From NCBI GenBank assembly GCA_964528605.1, contig CAZGSV010000050.1:1-23686 (forward strand): DNA of 23,686 nucleotides. Reading direction: 5' to 3'. Source of the stretch: CAZGSV01 sp964528605. GTDB taxonomy: Bacteria > Armatimonadota > Zipacnadia > CAZGSV01. Each line of letters opens with the position of its first letter. Positions within the stretch are counted from its first letter, which is position 1. The translations under genes were made by a program, and so were the position numbers. This document shows, piece by piece, positions 1-7,661 of this stretch. The notes below the pieces were generated by a model. It did no database searches. It was not told the DNA's origin and saw nothing but the letters and a program-made list of their open reading frames with translations.

Positions 1-17
1 AGTTCCTAGGCAGCCCG

Positions 18-950
18 ATGCGAGGTTTCCTCCTGATTGACAAGGCGGAGGGCCCCACCTCCCACGACGTGGTGGCTCAGTTGCGCAGGAGCACCGGCTG
101 CCGGCGTGTTGGCCACTGCGGCACGCTGGATCCGGGAGCGGCGGGGCTGCTGGTGATCGTTCTGGGGGAGGCCACGCGGCTGGCGCGCTTCGCCACCGGC
201 TTGCCCAAGGAGTACCGCGTGAAGGCGCTGCTTGGGGTCGAGACCAGCACCGACGACGCCCAGGGCGAGGTCGTGGAGGAGCGCGCCACGGTGGAGGTGA
301 CCGAGGCGCAGGTGCGCGAGGTGCTCGAGCGTTTCCGCGGCACGCTGGAGCAAGTGCCGCCGATGGTCTCGGCGGTACACTTCGAGGGCCGGCGTCTCTA
401 CCAACTGGCGCGGCAAGGGCAGTCGGTTGAGCGGCCGGGCAGGCAGATAGAGGTGAGCGAACTGGAGTTGATCCAGTTCGAGAGCGGTGACCGGCCAGTG
501 CTGGACTTGCGGATGGTGGTGTCGGCGGGCACCTACGTGCGGACCCTGTGCGCCGACATCGGGCGCGCGTTGGGCGTTCCCGCGCACGCCGCCAGCCTGA
601 GGCGCACGAGGATAGGGTCTTGGAAGGTGGAAGAAGCGCTGCCGCTGGATGAGGCGTTGCGCCGAGCGGCGGAAAGGACATTGGAGCAGGCAGTGATACC
701 CATCGAGGAGGCGGACTTGGGCATTCGGCGGGTGACGTTGCCGGAGGAGGGCGTGTCTGCTCTTCTGCGAGGGGCGTCGGTGCGGGTGCTGCCCAAGCAG
801 AGGCCGCCGGCGCCTGAGGAGTTCTGCCTGGCGGTGGGGCCGAGCGGCAGGGCCGTGGCGCTGTGCCGGAGTCGCCCGGGGGGCGGGCCTGGGGTGGTCG
901 TGAGTCCGGAACGGCTGCTCGTGGGCGGCGGGGTGCGCGATGAGAGTTGA
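18..950 (+). CDS. truB: tRNA pseudouridine(55) synthase TruB
   Basis: This 310-aa protein matches TruB, which converts U55 of the tRNA T-loop to pseudouridine in the cytoplasm. The N-terminal pattern GFLLIDKAEGPTSHDVV is the family start. The catalytic loop reads GHCGTLDPGAAG, with the nucleophile Asp38; the usual GHTG is GHCG here. Downstream hallmarks include VPPMVSAVHFEGRRLYQLA and AGTYVRTLCADIG. The C-terminal part (about 235-310) is the variable PUA-like extension. The frame stays open to the window edge, but the ATG at 18 begins exactly where the family normally starts. A TAG at 7-9 in another frame may end an upstream gene. No strong ribosome binding site is visible. The end overlaps the ribF start by 11 nt, so the two are likely co-translated. 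Confidence 0.96.
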   Translation: MRGFLLIDKAEGPTSHDVVAQLRRSTGCRRVGHCGTLDPGAAGLLVIVLGEATRLARFATGLPKEYRVKALLGVETSTDDAQGEVVEERATVEVTEAQVREVLERFRGTLEQVPPMVSAVHFEGRRLYQLARQGQSVERPGRQIEVSELELIQFESGDRPVLDLRMVVSAGTYVRTLCADIGRALGVPAHAASLRRTRIGSWKVEEALPLDEALRRAAERTLEQAVIPIEEADLGIRRVTLPEEGVSALLRGASVRVLPKQRPPAPEEFCLAVGPSGRAVALCRSRPGGGPGVVVSPERLLVGGGVRDES

Positions 951-1926
951 GCGCATTGCGCTGACCAGGGGACAGGTGCGCAAGAGCCCGTGCGTGCTGG
1001 CGGTGGGGGTTTTCGACGGAGTGCACCTCGGGCATCAGCGATTGCTCGCGCGGGCCGTAGAGCACGCGTGGCGGTTGGGCCTACCTGCGGCCGCGCTCAC
1101 CTTCGACCCGTCGCCGGCGGCGGTGCTCGGGGAGGGCGGGGCGCCATTGCAGTTGACGGGCCTGAGCGAGAAGGTTGCGCTCATGCGCGGGCTAGGCCTG
1201 GGAGTCCTTTACGTGATGCGGTTCGATCGCGCGCTAGCCCGCGTGGCGCCGGAGGAGTTTGTGGCGCGGGTGCTGTCCGGCATGCTGCGGGCCAGGCTTG
1301 TGGTAGTGGGGTCGACGCACACCTTCGGCGCAGGTGGGCGCGGCAAGGTGGCCACGTTGCGCGCGGCGGGGGGGGCGCTAGGTTTTGAAGTGGAGGTTGT
1401 GGAACGGGTGGCGCTGGACGGCCGGCTGGTGACCAGCACCGCCATCCGGAGGATGCTCGGCGCAGCAGAGGTGAGGCAGGCTGCGCGCGCGCTCGGGCGC
1501 CCGTACAGGGTGAGCGGAGCCGTGGTGGCGGGCGAGGGGAGGGGCAGAACGCTGGGATTCCCGACGCTGAACCTGTCGTGTCCGCCGGAACGGCTGCTGC
1601 CGGCGCGGGGCATCTACGCGTGTCGGGCGTGGTGGGGCGGAGAGGCGCGCCCTGCCGCCGTCTACATTGGCGCGAGGCCGACGTTCTCCGACGACGGGGC
1701 GAAGGTGGTGGTGGAGGCGCACGTTCTGGGCGGGCAGGTGCGGCGGCCGCCGCGGACGGTTAGCCTGGACTTCATCGAGCGCTTGCGGGGTGATCGCAAG
1801 TGGCCCCGCGCTGCGGGCCTGGTGGGGCAGATGCGGCGGGACGTGGAACAAGCGGCCCGGGTGCTCGCGGCAGGGGCGGACAGGCCCGTTGTGCGTGGCG
1901 CGGGGGCTGCGGCAGGGAGCGGATGA
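940..1926 (+). CDS. ribF: Bifunctional riboflavin kinase / FAD synthetase RibF
   Basis: This 328-aa protein matches RibF, which phosphorylates riboflavin to FMN and adenylylates FMN to FAD. The N-terminal nucleotidyltransferase domain (about 1-180) shows VGVFDGVHLGHQ with the HxGH-type signature, GSTHTFGAGGRG, and TSTAIRRML (the SSTxIR-like motif). The C-terminal flavokinase domain (about 185-305) has GFPTLNL, a variant of the PTAN motif that keeps Thr and Asn, followed by GIYACRAW and FIERLRGDRKW. The last 30 or so residues are an Ala/Gly-rich tail beyond the normal end. The ATG lies inside truB (11-nt overlap), a common arrangement. The truB-ribF-rpsO order is typical of many bacteria. No FMN riboswitch is possible here because no leader exists. 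Confidence 0.95.
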   Translation: MRVERIALTRGQVRKSPCVLAVGVFDGVHLGHQRLLARAVEHAWRLGLPAAALTFDPSPAAVLGEGGAPLQLTGLSEKVALMRGLGLGVLYVMRFDRALARVAPEEFVARVLSGMLRARLVVVGSTHTFGAGGRGKVATLRAAGGALGFEVEVVERVALDGRLVTSTAIRRMLGAAEVRQAARALGRPYRVSGAVVAGEGRGRTLGFPTLNLSCPPERLLPARGIYACRAWWGGEARPAAVYIGARPTFSDDGAKVVVEAHVLGGQVRRPPRTVSLDFIERLRGDRKWPRAAGLVGQMRRDVEQAARVLAAGADRPVVRGAGAAAGSG

Positions 1927-1936
1927 GAGGCTAGTT

Positions 1937-1959
1937 GCGCCCCAGACCGCTTTGGGCGC
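1937..1959 (+). other. GC-rich hairpin after ribF
   Basis: GCGCCC (1937-1942) can pair perfectly with GGGCGC (1954-1959) around an 11-nt loop. It lies 11 nt after the ribF stop and upstream of the rpsO promoter. No T-tract follows, so it is not a canonical intrinsic terminator. It might stabilise the truB-ribF transcript end or be chance in GC-rich DNA. Confidence 0.25.
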
Positions 1960-1971
1960 GCGCATGCGGCG

Positions 1972-2000
1972 TTTACGGGCGGGCCACGCGGTGGTACAAT
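1972..2000 (+). promoter_or_regulatory. Sigma70-type promoter for rpsO-pnp
   Basis: TTTACG at 1972-1977 and TACAAT at 1995-2000 are separated by 17 bp, a good match to a housekeeping promoter. It sits in the only sizeable gap of the left block (102 nt between ribF and rpsO). It predicts a start near 2007, giving a leader of about 20 nt that contains the rpsO ribosome binding site AGGAGTG at 2017-2023. Confidence 0.65.
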
Positions 2001-2028
2001 AGGACTTCGCCCAAATAGGAGTGAGCAT

Positions 2029-2298
2029 ATGGCAGTTGGTAAGGAAGTGAAGCAAGAGATCGTATCCCAGTTTGGCCAGGGTGAGGATGACACCGGGTCG
2101 CCCGGGGTGCAGATCGCGATTCTGACCCGGCGCATCACCGACCTAACCGAGCACTTACGCCAGCACCGCGGCGATCACCACTCGCGGCGAGGTTTGATCA
2201 AACTCGTCGGCAAGCGGCGCCGCCTGCTGAACTACTTGCAGCGCAGTGACCTGCCGCGCTACCGCGAGGTTTGCGAGCGGCTGGGCCTGCGGCACTAA
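2029..2298 (+). CDS. rpsO: 30S ribosomal protein S15
   Basis: This 89-aa protein is ribosomal protein S15, a primary binder of 16S rRNA helices in the central domain of the small subunit. The length is exactly typical. Family hallmarks are visible: TGSPGVQIAILTRRITDLTEHLRQH, then DHHSRRGLIKLVGKRRRLLNYL, and the basic C-terminus. The ATG has a good ribosome binding site (AGGAGTG, about 6 nt upstream) and a promoter at 1972-2000. It is followed 12 nt later by pnp, the conserved rpsO-pnp pairing in which PNPase and S15 are often coordinately expressed. No long leader that could form the autogenous S15-binding structure of E. coli is present if the predicted promoter is used. Confidence 0.98.
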   Translation: MAVGKEVKQEIVSQFGQGEDDTGSPGVQIAILTRRITDLTEHLRQHRGDHHSRRGLIKLVGKRRRLLNYLQRSDLPRYREVCERLGLRH

Positions 2299-2310
2299 GG
2301 GGAGCAGACG

Positions 2311-4470
2311 ATGACACATCAGATATCGCTGGAACTCGGCGGCAAGCCGCTTACCATTGAGACCGGCAAGGTTGCCGGCCAAGCGGACGGCGCCGTGGTG
2401 GTGCGCTACGGCGACACGGTCATTATGGCCACGGCGGTGATGGCGGATCAGCCGCGCGAGGGCATTGACTTCGTGCCGTTGGTGGTGGACTTCGAGGAAC
2501 GGTTGTACGCAGTGGGGCGGATTCCCGGCAGTTTCTTCCGCCGCGAGGGCAGGCCCTCGGACCAGGCGGTGCTGGCGGCGCGCATGATTGACCGGCCCGT
2601 TCGCCCGCTGCTGCCCAAGACGCTGCGCAACGATGTGCAGGTGATCGTTACCACGCTGTCGGCGGACGAGGAGGACCGGCCCGACATTCTGGGCCTGATT
2701 GGCGCCTCCGCGGCCTTGCGCGTGGGCGGCATACCGATCAAGAGTACCTTGGCCGGGGTGCGGGTCGGCCGGGTGGACGGGGAGTTCGTCGCGATGCCCA
2801 CCTACGCGCAGGTGAGCGAGGGCGGGCTCGACCTGGTGGTCGCGGGCGCCGCGGACATGGTGAACATGATCGAGGCGGGTGCCAAAGAGGTGGACAACGA
2901 GGTCATCCTGCGCGCCGTGGAGTTCGGGCAGCAGGAGACCCGCCGGCTGGTGAAGGTGATTGACGAACTGGCGGAGAAGGTGGGGGTGCAGCCGCGGCCC
3001 TTCGCCGGGAGAGAGGTGCGCGAAGAGGTGGCCGCTGCCGTTGGCGAGCGCTACCAGCAAGACATCGAAGGGATAGACCTGCTGACGGACAAGCGCGAGC
3101 GCGAGCGGGCCTGGCAGGCGCTCAAGACGCGCATGGTCACTGAACTGGCGAGGGAGTTTCCCGAGTCGGCGGTTGAGTGTCTCACGGTCGCGGATGAGAT
3201 TCGCCGCGCGCACTTCCGCAGCCTGGTTGTGGGGCAGCGGCGGCGGCCGGACGGGCGGCCGCTGGACGAGCTGCGTGCACTTAGTTGCGAGGTCGCCATG
3301 CTGCCGCGGGCGCACGGCGCGGGGCTGTTCACGCGCGGGCGGACTCAGGTGCTCACGATTGCGACCCTGGGCGCCGTGAGCGACCAGCAGAGGCTGGATA
3401 TCATCGGCGTCGGCGAGTACAAGCGCTTCATGCACCAGTACAACTTCCCGCCGTTCAGCACCGGCGAGGTAGCGATGCTGCGCGGCCCGCGGCGGCGCGA
3501 GGTGGGCCACGGCGCCTTGGCGGAAAAGGCTTTGCTCCCGCTTATTCCCTCGGAGGAGGAGTTCCCGCAGACCATCCGGCTGGTGTCCGAGGTGCTGGAG
3601 TCAAACGGCTCCACCTCGATGGCCAGCGTCTGCGGGAGCACGCTGGCGCTGATGGACGCGGGGGTGCCCATAGAGCGCCCGGTGGCGGGCCTCTCCATCG
3701 GCCTTATTCACGAGGGTGACGACTACCTCTTGCTCACCGACCTGGAGGGCCGGGAGGACGCCTACGGCGACATGGACTTCAAGGTGGCCGGGACGGAGCA
3801 GGGCGTTACCGCGATGCAGGTGGATATGAAGGTGGGCGGACTGCCGCTGAAGGTCATTGCCCAGGCGCTGGAGGCGGCGCGCGCAGGGCGGCTGCAGATA
3901 CTCGAGGTGATCAAGCAGGCGCTGCCTGCGCCGCGGGCTTCGCTGTCGCCCTATGCGCCCAAGATGACGACCATCCACATTGACCCCTCCCGCATAGGCG
4001 AGGTCATTGGCCCGGGCGGCCGCGTCATCAAGGCCATACAGGCGGAAACCAGCGCCGAGATAGACATCAAGGAGGACGGCAGCGTCTTCGTGGCTTCGCC
4101 TGACGAGCAGATGCTGCGTCTTGCGGTGCAGCGCATTACCGATATCGTCAAGGAGATCGCCGTCGGTGAGCGCTTCACCGGCAAGGTGACGCGGATCATG
4201 GGGATTGGCGCTTTCGTGGAGTTGTCGCCGGGCAAGGAAGGCATGATCCCGGCGGACGAGATTGATCACGAACGGCCGCGCCGGATTGAGGACGTGGTTA
4301 ACATTGGCGACACGGTGGAAGTGGTGGTCAAGGAGATAGACGAGCGCGGGCGCATAAACCTGTCCCGCAAGGCGCTGCTGCCGCCTCCGCCGGGCGGGGG
4401 ACAGGAGCAGCCCAAGCCGCCGCGCGACCGAGTCTATCTTCGGGATCGCAAGCCGCGCGGCCGTCGCTAG
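2311..4470 (+). CDS. pnp: Polyribonucleotide nucleotidyltransferase (PNPase)
   Basis: This 719-aa protein matches PNPase, a trimeric 3'-5' phosphorolytic exoribonuclease of the degradosome and RNA turnover. Two RNase PH-like domains occupy about 1-225 and 305-545, joined by a helical linker. The second carries PDGRPLDELR, SNGSTSMASVCGS and the catalytic-core stretch GDMDFKVAGTEQGVTAMQ followed by VDMK. A KH domain (about 551-612) has the GPGG loop in EVIGPGGRVIKAI. An S1 domain (about 618-690) begins GERFTGKVTRIMGIGAFVEL. The tail is proline- and arginine-rich. Length and domain order are standard. GGGGAG upstream of the ATG serves as ribosome binding site. The gene follows rpsO by 12 nt and precedes an M16 peptidase by 3 nt, as in Firmicutes. 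Confidence 0.98.
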   Translation: MTHQISLELGGKPLTIETGKVAGQADGAVVVRYGDTVIMATAVMADQPREGIDFVPLVVDFEERLYAVGRIPGSFFRREGRPSDQAVLAARMIDRPVRPLLPKTLRNDVQVIVTTLSADEEDRPDILGLIGASAALRVGGIPIKSTLAGVRVGRVDGEFVAMPTYAQVSEGGLDLVVAGAADMVNMIEAGAKEVDNEVILRAVEFGQQETRRLVKVIDELAEKVGVQPRPFAGREVREEVAAAVGERYQQDIEGIDLLTDKRERERAWQALKTRMVTELAREFPESAVECLTVADEIRRAHFRSLVVGQRRRPDGRPLDELRALSCEVAMLPRAHGAGLFTRGRTQVLTIATLGAVSDQQRLDIIGVGEYKRFMHQYNFPPFSTGEVAMLRGPRRREVGHGALAEKALLPLIPSEEEFPQTIRLVSEVLESNGSTSMASVCGSTLALMDAGVPIERPVAGLSIGLIHEGDDYLLLTDLEGREDAYGDMDFKVAGTEQGVTAMQVDMKVGGLPLKVIAQALEAARAGRLQILEVIKQALPAPRASLSPYAPKMTTIHIDPSRIGEVIGPGGRVIKAIQAETSAEIDIKEDGSVFVASPDEQMLRLAVQRITDIVKEIAVGERFTGKVTRIMGIGAFVELSPGKEGMIPADEIDHERPRRIEDVVNIGDTVEVVVKEIDERGRINLSRKALLPPPPGGGQEQPKPPRDRVYLRDRKPRGRR

Positions 4471-4473
4471 ACC

Positions 4474-5754
4474 ATGCGGGACGGCCCGTTCGTCCGAGAG
4501 ACACTTCCGTGCGGGCTCGGGCTAGTCTGCGAACATCTTCCGGCCTGGGAGAGCATCGCGCTGGGGCTGTGGCTGCGCGCGGGCCCGGTGTATGAGTCCG
4601 GCTCTACCTCCGGCCTCTCGCACTTTCTGGAGCACTGCCTTTTCAAGGGCGCGGGCAAGCGCGACACGCGCCAACTGGCGCTGGAGGCGGACGAGTTGGG
4701 CGGCGATCTCGACGGCGTCACCGAGCGCGAGTTCAGCCTCCTGGAGGTGCGCGTGATCCCGGAGCACTTGGAGCGGGGAGTGCGCCTGCTGTGCGACCTG
4801 GCGTTTAGGCCGCTGCTGCCCGGGGAGGAGATCGAACGCGAGAAGCAGGTAGTGTTGCAGGAGAAGGCAATGGCCGAGGACCGCCCAGGGGACGTGCTGG
4901 CGGACCTGCTGCTCGAGAACGTGTGGCCGGGCAATCCGCTCGGTTTTCCCATTCTGGGCAAAGACAACGTGGTGGCGAACTGTGCGCCGGAGCGGCTGGG
5001 GGCCTTTCACCGGCAGGCGTATCATCCCAGCCGGGCGCTACTGGCCGTGGCGGGCCCGGTGGACGTCGCGCGTTTGGCGCGGCTGGTGGCGGAGGCGGTT
5101 GGCGATCCCTGGGCGCGGTCCGAGCCGCTGGTGGCGCCGGGCGCCTCTTGCCTTGCGGTCGGCGAATGGGCCAAGGAGCGCGACTTCGAGCAAGTGCACG
5201 TGTGCCTGGCTAGCGAGTGCCCGGGCGCGGCGGCCCCGGAGCGCTATCCGTTGGCGTTGCTCGACGCCATTCTGGGGGGCTCGGTGAGTTCGCGGCTGTT
5301 TCAGGCGGTGCGGGAGGAACGCGGCCTGGCCTACTCGGTGGGGTCGAGCGTGAGCCTGTTCCGGCACAAGGGCATTATGCTCATTTCTTTCTCCACGGCG
5401 CCAACGCTAGCGGAGTCTGCTCTGGAGTCGGTGCTGACCGAGGTGGCTCGGCTGCGCGAGGAGGGCATCCAACAGGCGGAACTCGAGCGCGCGAAGCAGC
5501 AGGCGCGGGCCGGGCTGGTTCTCTCGATGGACAGCACGACGGCGCGCATGGGCAGGCTGGCGAAGAATGTTCTCCTCTTGGACCGGGTGCTGCCGATGGC
5601 GGAGGCGCTGAGCGAAGTCGAGCGTGTGACGGCGGTGGAAGTGAGCGAACTGGCGAAGACGCTGCTGGCTCCCCAGAGATTGGCGTTGGCTGCGGTTGGG
5701 CCACTGGGCGGAGCCGTATGGGACCGGCTGAGGCTCCTGCGGGCGGCGGCTTGA
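4474..5754 (+). CDS. M16 family zinc metallopeptidase (insulinase/MPP-like)
   Basis: This 426-aa protein is an M16B-type peptidase related to mitochondrial processing peptidase and Bacillus YmxG/MlpA. The inverted zinc motif HFLEH gives His50, Glu53 and His54. The third ligand is Glu130, in VVLQEKAMAEDRP, exactly 76 residues after His54. The C-terminal half domain has LGGSVSSRLFQAVREERG followed by LAYSVGS, the conserved substrate-side motif. The usual GGxxNAxT loop after the zinc motif reads GGDLDGVT, a small deviation. No signal peptide is seen, so the protein is probably cytoplasmic. The ATG lies 3 nt after the pnp stop without its own clear ribosome binding site, suggesting translational coupling. 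The exact substrate is unknown; in Bacillus relatives this gene sits in the same position. Confidence 0.92.
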   Translation: MRDGPFVRETLPCGLGLVCEHLPAWESIALGLWLRAGPVYESGSTSGLSHFLEHCLFKGAGKRDTRQLALEADELGGDLDGVTEREFSLLEVRVIPEHLERGVRLLCDLAFRPLLPGEEIEREKQVVLQEKAMAEDRPGDVLADLLLENVWPGNPLGFPILGKDNVVANCAPERLGAFHRQAYHPSRALLAVAGPVDVARLARLVAEAVGDPWARSEPLVAPGASCLAVGEWAKERDFEQVHVCLASECPGAAAPERYPLALLDAILGGSVSSRLFQAVREERGLAYSVGSSVSLFRHKGIMLISFSTAPTLAESALESVLTEVARLREEGIQQAELERAKQQARAGLVLSMDSTTARMGRLAKNVLLLDRVLPMAEALSEVERVTAVEVSELAKTLLAPQRLALAAVGPLGGAVWDRLRLLRAAA

Positions 5755-5767
5755 AGGAGGTATGGCG

Positions 5768-6553
5768 ATGGCGGCGATCCGTGTGGCTGTTGCTGGGGCG
5801 GCGGGAAGGATGGGACGGGAAGTCGTGAGGGGGGTCGCGCGGGCGGAGAACATGACGCTCGTTGCGGCCGTGGACTTGGAGCACGTGAACGAGGATGCCG
5901 GCGTGCTGGCCGGCCTGCCTCCCTTGGGGGTTGCGGTGGAACCTGAGTTGGGGGAGGCGCTGGAGCGCTCGCGGGCGCAGGTGGTGGTGGACTTCACGCG
6001 GCCGAACGCGGTGGCGGGGGAGGTGGAGTGCGCGCTGGAGTTAGGCGTGCGGCCGGTGGTGGGGACGACGGGGCTGCGCCCGGAGCAGGTGGAGCGATTT
6101 GCCTCCACCTGCGAGGAGCGGGAACTGGGGTGCGTGATCGCTCCGAACTTCGCCGTGGGCGCGGTGCTGATGATGAAGATGAGCCAGATGGCGGCGAGCG
6201 TGCTGCCGGGGGTGGAGATCATCGAACTGCACCACGACGGCAAGCTGGACTCGCCCTCCGGGACGGCGCTGTTGACGGCGGCGATGATCGCGGAGGCGCG
6301 GGGGGAGCCGCCGCAGGAACCGGGGCCGCCGGAGAGGGGCCTGGTGTCTCGGGGGGTGCGGATTCACAGCGTGCGGCTGCCGGGCCTGGTGGCGCACCAG
6401 GAGGTGGTTTTCGGCGGCCTGGGGCAGACGCTTTCCATAAGGCACGACACCGTCAGCCGCGAGGCCTTCATCCCCGGGGTGCTTATCGCGGTGGAGAAGG
6501 TCATCAACCTGAAGAGACTGGTGTACGGGCTGGAGCATCTGCTAGATTTGTAG
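5768..6553 (+). CDS. dapB: 4-hydroxy-tetrahydrodipicolinate reductase DapB
   Basis: This 261-aa protein matches DapB, which reduces hydroxy-tetrahydrodipicolinate with NAD(P)H in lysine and diaminopimelate synthesis. The N-terminal dinucleotide-binding motif is VAVAGAAGRMGREVV. The catalytic stretch ELHHDGKLDSPSGTA gives His155, His156 and Lys159. VVGTTGL and IAPNFAVGAVLMMK are also family hallmarks. AAGGAGG at 5754-5760 is an excellent ribosome binding site. It lies 7 nt from the ATG at 5768 but only 1 nt from the ATG at 5762, so 5768 is preferred. The gene starts the dapB-asd-dapA run and ends 26 nt before asd. Confidence 0.97.
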   Translation: MAAIRVAVAGAAGRMGREVVRGVARAENMTLVAAVDLEHVNEDAGVLAGLPPLGVAVEPELGEALERSRAQVVVDFTRPNAVAGEVECALELGVRPVVGTTGLRPEQVERFASTCEERELGCVIAPNFAVGAVLMMKMSQMAASVLPGVEIIELHHDGKLDSPSGTALLTAAMIAEARGEPPQEPGPPERGLVSRGVRIHSVRLPGLVAHQEVVFGGLGQTLSIRHDTVSREAFIPGVLIAVEKVINLKRLVYGLEHLLDL

Positions 6554-6579
6554 GCAGTTCGCCACGCAGGAGGTCGAAC

Positions 6580-7644
6580 GTGGGTTACAGGGTAGCCATT
6601 GTGGGGATAGGGCTGGTGGGGCAGGAGATGGTGCGGGCGCTGCAGCAGTCGTGCCTGCCGGTGGAGGAGCCCGTTCGCATTTTCGCGCGCCACGCGCGCG
6701 CTGAGAAGGTTGACGGCCGGGAGTATCAGGTCGAGGAAGTGGCGCCGGAGAAGTTCGAGGGCATTGACTTGGCGCTCTTCGCCGGGAGCGAGGGGGTTAA
6801 GGGGGCGAGCGAGCAATACGGCTGGGAGGCGGTGGCCAGGGGCGCGCTGGTGGTGGACAACAGCAGCGCTTTCCGGCAGTACCCGAACGTTCCCTTGGTG
6901 GTCCCGGAGGTCAACGGCTCCGTCATCGGGCCCGAGCACCGCTTCATCGCGAATCCGAACTGCTCCACCACACAGATGGTGGTGGCGTTAGCGCCGATAC
7001 ATCGAGCGGCGCGCATCAAGCGCATCGTGGTGTCGACTTATAACTCCTGCTCGGGATGGGGTAGGGCGGCGGTGACACAATTGATGGAGCAGTCGGCGCA
7101 GGTGCTTGCGGGCAAGGAACCTGAGGTGGACTTCAGCATCATCGCGCGTCAGATCGCGTTCAACGTGGTGCCCCAGATAGACGCTTTCCTGCCCAACGGC
7201 TACACCAAAGAGGAGATCAAGATGCTGCAGGAGACGCGGAAGATTCTGGGGGACGAGAACATCCGCGTCTCGGCGACTTGCGTGCGGGTGCCGGTGGTGC
7301 GCGGGCATGCCGAGGCAGTCAGCATCGAGACGCAGCGCCCCCTGTCTTCGGAGGAGGCTCGCGACCTGCTGCAACAGGAGGCGGAGCGGCTGGCGGGGGG
7401 GCGCGGCCCACACCTGGTGGTGATTGACGATCCATTGGCAGAGGATCCGAGGAAGCGCTACCCGACCCCCATTGACGCAGCGGGGGGCTGGCAAGTGTAC
7501 GTGGGCCGCATCCGCCAGGATGTGGCCTTCGACAATGGCCTGTGTTTGTGGGTGGTGGCGGACAACCTGCTGAAGGGCGCCGCCACCAACGCAGTGCAGA
7601 TAGCGGAGTATTGCCACGCGCAGGGGCTGCTGGCGGGCAAGTGA
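6580..7644 (+). CDS. asd: Aspartate-semialdehyde dehydrogenase (divergent active site)
   Basis: This 354-aa protein matches Asd, which reduces aspartyl phosphate to aspartate semialdehyde for lysine, threonine and methionine synthesis. The nucleophile is Cys128 in NPNCSTTQMV. Substrate-binding Arg236 and catalytic His243 (VRVPVVRGH) keep the seven-residue spacing of E. coli Arg267/His274. Two oddities are visible. The usual active-site Gln of the TYQAVSG motif is Asn155 (STYNSCSGWG). The N-terminal nucleotide loop is GIGLVG rather than the usual GATGAVG, one residue shorter. The GTG start at 6580 has a strong ribosome binding site (CAGGAGG, 6567-6573) and lets the protein begin exactly at the Rossmann strand. 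Its context between dapB and dapA supports the assignment. Confidence 0.92.
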   Translation: MGYRVAIVGIGLVGQEMVRALQQSCLPVEEPVRIFARHARAEKVDGREYQVEEVAPEKFEGIDLALFAGSEGVKGASEQYGWEAVARGALVVDNSSAFRQYPNVPLVVPEVNGSVIGPEHRFIANPNCSTTQMVVALAPIHRAARIKRIVVSTYNSCSGWGRAAVTQLMEQSAQVLAGKEPEVDFSIIARQIAFNVVPQIDAFLPNGYTKEEIKMLQETRKILGDENIRVSATCVRVPVVRGHAEAVSIETQRPLSSEEARDLLQQEAERLAGGRGPHLVVIDDPLAEDPRKRYPTPIDAAGGWQVYVGRIRQDVAFDNGLCLWVVADNLLKGAATNAVQIAEYCHAQGLLAGK

Positions 7645-7661
7645 AGAAAGAGGTGGTCGGG

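Noticed and set aside
1..17. Possible 3' end of an upstream gene (TAG at 7-9)
   Set aside because: Only two codons are visible, so no gene can be assigned.
2155..3510. A 451-codon minus-strand open frame opposite rpsO and pnp
   Set aside because: It is a His/Arg/Leu-rich shadow of pnp with no domain or ribosome binding site.
6554..7661. A lysine riboswitch near asd/dapA
   Set aside because: The gaps between dapB, asd and dapA are 26 nt or shorter, far too small for the roughly 170-nt element.
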